From positions 1-7,299 of the forward strand of contig JAESSR010000196.1 in NCBI GenBank assembly GCA_016764015.1: 7,299 nt of DNA. Reading direction: 5' to 3'. The DNA comes from Phycisphaerales bacterium (lineage in GTDB: Bacteria; Planctomycetota; Phycisphaerae; Phycisphaerales; UBA1924). The position numbers and the translations under genes are program-made. The notes below the pieces were generated by a model. It was not told where the DNA came from. It saw only the letters and a list, made by a program, of their open reading frames with translations, and did no database searches. This document shows positions 5,456-7,299 of the stretch, one piece after another (the first letter of the stretch is position 1; every line of letters begins with the position of its first letter).

Positions 5456-5713
5456 TTATTCGTCGATGTGAACCATCACGCGTGATGCGATGTCTTTGGC
5501 GAGCCCGATTCGGCACGCACCCGAGAGCGATATGATGCAGGGTTCGCCGAGCCGACACATTTGGACTGAAGCATCAGGGCGAAGCCCCATCGCACGGAGC
5601 ATCGAGCAGTCATCGGGATGCGCTTGGGTGCAATGAATCCGCCCGCTTTGTCCGCGCATGAGCTGGGTCAGCGGCACAGCTTTGGATTCGAGTTGTGCTT
5701 CTGCTTTGACCAT
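5456..5713 (-). CDS. feoA: Ferrous iron transport accessory protein FeoA
   Basis: A small cytoplasmic SH3-like protein that supports FeoB. In the 85-aa form, VPLTQLMRGQSGRI (13-26) is the usual opening strand, LRAMGLRPDASV (39-50) the conserved L-x-x-M/L-G-L-x-P/G core, and ISLSGACRIGLAKDIASRVMV (61-81) the closing strands with the typical Gly and Ala-x-x-I residues. Cysteines at 28, 36, 53, 59 and 67 are more than usual for FeoA and could bind metal; this is speculative. ATG 5711-5713 is preferred because GGAG lies 13 bases before it. A GTG at 5723-5725 would add four residues, but the same GGAG would then be only one base away. feoB follows after 47 bp. A promoter-like element and a quasi-palindrome lie just upstream. 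Confidence 0.93.
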   Translation of the reverse strand: MVKAEAQLESKAVPLTQLMRGQSGRIHCTQAHPDDCSMLRAMGLRPDASVQMCRLGEPCIISLSGACRIGLAKDIASRVMVHIDE

Positions 5714-5735
5714 CGTTCTACACACGCTCCATGCG

Positions 5736-5755
5736 AGATTCCAATCTGGATATCT
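5736..5755 (-). promoter_or_regulatory. Quasi-palindrome at the feo transcription start (candidate operator or leader hairpin)
   Basis: On the minus strand AGATaTCCA and TGGAATCT are inverted arms of eight paired bases around GAT, with one extra A in the left arm. The site begins about 2 bases after the start predicted from the TTGCGA/TATGAT promoter, where a repressor would block initiation. It does not look like a Fur box or a DtxR/IdeR box. It may equally be a 5' hairpin of the mRNA. Confidence 0.4.
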
Positions 5756-5763
5756 TCGTATAG

Positions 5764-5792
5764 ATCATATTCCAGTTGAGAATGAATCGCAA
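5764..5792 (-). promoter_or_regulatory. Candidate sigma-70 promoter of feoAB
   Basis: On the minus strand TTGCGA (5792-5787) and TATGAT (5769-5764) are separated by exactly 17 bases; four and five of six bases match consensus. The predicted start is near 5757, leaving a leader of about 44 nt to the feoA ATG. It lies in the 99-bp gap after the LapA-type gene, so the feo genes could be expressed independently of scoA. Confidence 0.6.
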
Positions 5793-5812
5793 CAACCATC
5801 TGTAATTTTCTT

Positions 5813-6082
5813 TTAATCCTTCTTTGATGACTGCTTGGGGCGTTTGACCAACCAACCGACGATGAAACCGACGAGAGAAAATCCGACATACATCAACGCT
5901 GCGGGCACCTGTCGATCTGTCATGAAGAACATGTTGACTGAAACTGAAGCCCAGTTCTGGAAGATCAGGATGAGGAAAATTACACCGGCGATCATCGAGA
6001 AGATGAACTTTGGGCGAGTGTAGATTGGTTTCTTGGATTTGGGCGGGAGCTTTGGTGCGTCGGCAGGGGTTGTATCGTTCAT
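5813..6082 (-). CDS. LapA-domain (DUF1049-type) small membrane protein (89 aa)
   Basis: Two hydrophobic segments, residues about 25-41 (KFIFSMIAGVIFLILIF) and 60-79 (PAALMYVGFSLVGFIVGWLV), flank QNWASVSVNMFF (42-53). This order, a first helix ending in F-x-N, a short beta-like V-x-V-N-x-x-F stretch, then a second helix ending in G-W-L before a basic tail, is the pattern of the LapA/DUF1049 family. Its E. coli member helps control LPS export assembly; other members have no known role. The N-terminus is Pro/Lys-rich and cytoplasmic-looking, and the C-terminus is basic (KRPKQSSKK). The ATG overlaps the stop of the 127-aa gene by four bases, and GGAG stands seven bases before it. It is followed by the feo promoter region. 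Family call is moderate; an LPS role should not be assumed. Confidence 0.72.
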   Translation of the reverse strand: MNDTTPADAPKLPPKSKKPIYTRPKFIFSMIAGVIFLILIFQNWASVSVNMFFMTDRQVPAALMYVGFSLVGFIVGWLVKRPKQSSKKD

Positions 6083-6462
6083 GATTTGGCTCCGTCACGG
6101 ATGGCGTCGGCGATCAGGCGCCCGACGGCCCACATGGGGAGGAGGGTGGCGGCAATACCGAAGACAAATGCTCCAAGGCTCAAAATAATCGGTAATGCCT
6201 GCTGTGTGAATGATGCCCTCTTTTGATCCACAGGAATAGTCATCACAACATCTGAGCCAGATTGCCACTGTTCTAGGGCAGTGCTCATGCCCCATCCAGT
6301 ACTCAGCTGAAAGCTCGCGAAGCCACAAACCCCTGCAAGAATCAACATCGCGGCACACCACAACATGAGCTTGGCGGGCTCTGTATTATTGAGAAACTCA
6401 ACGAGAAACGAGCTCTTGTTTTCATTGTCTACTTGACCGATTGCGTCGTCTGTAATATTCAT
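6079..6462 (-). CDS. Two-helix membrane protein of unknown function (127 aa)
   Basis: I do not recognise a family. An acidic N-terminus (1-28) is followed by a helix at about 31-53 ([19 protein letters not shown]), a polar loop of about 35 residues (54-88, ending [13 protein letters not shown]) and a second helix at about 90-117 ([20 protein letters not shown]), then a short charged tail. The topology suggests both ends in the cytoplasm and the loop outside. Its ATG overlaps the scoA stop and its stop overlaps the LapA-type start, both as ATGA, so the three genes are translated as one tightly coupled unit. The long polar loop could be a sensory or partner-binding surface, which is only a suggestion. 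Confidence 0.78.
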   Translation of the reverse strand: MNITDDAIGQVDNENKSSFLVEFLNNTEPAKLMLWCAAMLILAGVCGFASFQLSTGWGMSTALEQWQSGSDVVMTIPVDQKRASFTQQALPIILSLGAFVFGIAATLLPMWAVGRLIADAIRDGAKS

Positions 6463-7190
6463 GACGCACTCACTGTTCGTTGTTCGATTCGTTTCTCCGA
6501 CTTGGTCATCACGACACGATCAATATAGTTCCCCGGCGTGTGAATCTCGTCAGGATGCAGCGAGCCGGCAGGGACAATTTCATCAACCTCGGCAATCACA
6601 AACTTCGCAGCCGTCGCCATGTCAGGGTTGAAGTTGCGTGCGGTCATGTTGTAGACCAGGTTGCCATATTCGTCGGCTTTGGCAGCTTTGACGAGTGCGA
6701 GATCGCCGAAGAGTCCGGATTCCATCACGAACTCTCTTGATTGGCCGCCATTGGGTGAGTTGAAGGTTCGGGTCTCTTTGCCCTCAGCGACAATGGTACC
6801 TACGCCAGTTGCGGTGTAGAACGCTGGAATCCCTGCGCCACCAGCACGAACGCGCTCGGCGAGTGTGCCTTGTGGATTAAACTCGACTTCCAACTCATTG
6901 TTGAGGTATTGGCGTGCGAACTCATCATTCTCACCCACATATGAGGAGATCATCTTTTTAATCTGTTTGGTTTGGAGCAAAAGTCCAAGCCCCCAGTCAT
7001 CAACCCCCGCATTATTGGAGACGCAAGTAATTTCTTTGACACCTGTATCACGGAGCGCGATGATGAGGTGCTCGGGGATGCCGCAGAGTCCGAACCCGCC
7101 GACCATGCACATCATGCCGTCATGAATGATTCCTTGTTCGACAAGCCCTGCGAAAGTTTCCGTGGGAGTCTTAAAAACTTTGGATGCCAT
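6459..7190 (-). CDS. scoA: 3-oxoacid CoA-transferase, subunit A
   Basis: Alpha subunit of the family I CoA-transferase and partner of ScoB. The 243-aa protein has near-standard length. [16 protein letters not shown] (24-39) matches CoA-transferase signature 1, [16 protein letters not shown] (117-132) is the conserved CoA-binding segment, and the end ([12 protein letters not shown], then EKRIEQRTV) matches the normal C-terminus, so the gene is complete. ATG 7188-7190 is preferred over GTG 7191-7193 because GGAG lies seven bases before it. An extended -10 promoter is about 53 bp upstream. In most bacteria scoB follows directly; here two membrane-protein genes and the feo genes intervene. The pair should catalyse succinyl-CoA plus acetoacetate to acetoacetyl-CoA plus succinate, in ketone-body or short-chain acid catabolism; the exact acid is not readable from sequence. 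Confidence 0.95.
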   Translation of the reverse strand: MASKVFKTPTETFAGLVEQGIIHDGMMCMVGGFGLCGIPEHLIIALRDTGVKEITCVSNNAGVDDWGLGLLLQTKQIKKMISSYVGENDEFARQYLNNELEVEFNPQGTLAERVRAGGAGIPAFYTATGVGTIVAEGKETRTFNSPNGGQSREFVMESGLFGDLALVKAAKADEYGNLVYNMTARNFNPDMATAAKFVIAEVDEIVPAGSLHPDEIHTPGNYIDRVVMTKSEKRIEQRTVSAS

Positions 7191-7221
7191 CACAAATCTC
7201 CAATGGGTTGTTTACCAATAT

Positions 7222-7234
7222 GCGAGACACTCGC
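7222..7234 (-). promoter_or_regulatory. Small leader hairpin of scoA
   Basis: A perfect 5-bp stem, GCGAG and CTCGC, around a 3-nt loop. It would lie within the first bases of the scoA mRNA if transcription starts near 7236. It may protect the 5' end or bind a regulator; no specific role is shown. Confidence 0.35.
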
Positions 7235-7242
7235 GTACTGCT

Positions 7243-7251
7243 AGTATACCA
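7243..7251 (-). promoter_or_regulatory. Extended -10 promoter of scoA
   Basis: On the minus strand TGG is followed by TATACT, an extended -10 with five of six consensus bases. The -35 region at normal spacing is poor, as is common when TGn is present. It predicts a leader of about 46 nt that carries the small hairpin and the GGAG site. Confidence 0.5.
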
Positions 7252-7266
7252 GACCTAAGCAGCTTT

Positions 7267-7288
7267 CATGCCTGATTGTTTCGGCATG
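7267..7288. promoter_or_regulatory. Inverted repeat CATGCC-n10-GGCATG upstream of scoA
   Basis: Perfect 6-bp arms 10 bases apart, centred about 30 bp upstream of the scoA -10, where an activator or repressor could bind. It could instead be the tail or weak terminator of a gene beyond the right edge: a minus-strand frame crosses it and stops at 7254-7256. Confidence 0.35.
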
Positions 7289-7299
7289 TTCGTTGATCA

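Noticed and set aside
7254..7298. C-terminal tail of an upstream minus-strand gene (15 codons ending TAG)
   Set aside because: The frame is open to the edge and could be real, but 14 residues with no recognisable motif are too little to support a gene call, and the stretch also contains an inverted repeat.

Overview
The window looks like a piece of a planctomycete chromosome, most likely a Phycisphaerae-type lineage. This is an inference from three things: the FeoB core variant, a small N-terminal domain of a type I associate with planctomycetes, and secreted or membrane hypothetical proteins that match no textbook family. There are no tRNAs, rRNAs, CRISPR arrays, phage genes or intact insertion sequences.

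Left part (1-1773). A truncated M19 membrane-dipeptidase-type gene runs off the left edge on the minus strand. It is divergent from a plus-strand gene for an anchored acidic protein of unknown function. That gene meets a minus-strand 115-aa tail-anchored protein end to end, and the two stop codons overlap within a single TTAA. A 92-bp twin-hairpin repeat fills most of the next gap.

Right part (1774-7190, all minus strand). In transcription order: scoA (3-oxoacid CoA-transferase subunit A), a 127-aa two-helix membrane protein, a LapA/DUF1049-type membrane protein, feoA, feoB, a 56-aa FeoB-associated small membrane protein ending in Cys-Gly-Cys-Ser, then a 262-bp repeat-rich gap, scoB (subunit B) and a 185-aa anchored hypothetical protein. 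ATGA-type overlaps link scoA to the 127-aa gene, that gene to the LapA-type gene, and scoB to the 185-aa gene. The two CoA-transferase subunits are normally adjacent. Here they lie about 3.5 kb apart with a ferrous-iron uptake operon between them. The feo genes appear to have their own promoter (TTGCGA-17-TATGAT) and a start-proximal quasi-palindrome that could be an operator.

Function. ScoA and ScoB together should make one enzyme that moves CoA between succinyl-CoA and acetoacetate or a related 3-oxoacid. FeoA, FeoB and the 56-aa protein should make a GTP-dependent Fe(II) importer.

Most interesting signal. Two intergenic elements of 92 and 90 bp share one architecture: outer inverted repeat, inner inverted repeat, each half also a hairpin, ends gtgcc/ggcac. 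Their stem sequences differ but remain paired, and both sit 17-24 bp past a minus-strand stop codon. This looks like a REP/BIME-like family. The scoB leader also holds two tandem short-repeat tracts and scoB has no Shine-Dalgarno sequence. I found no convincing promoter in the 164-bp divergent gap (202-365).
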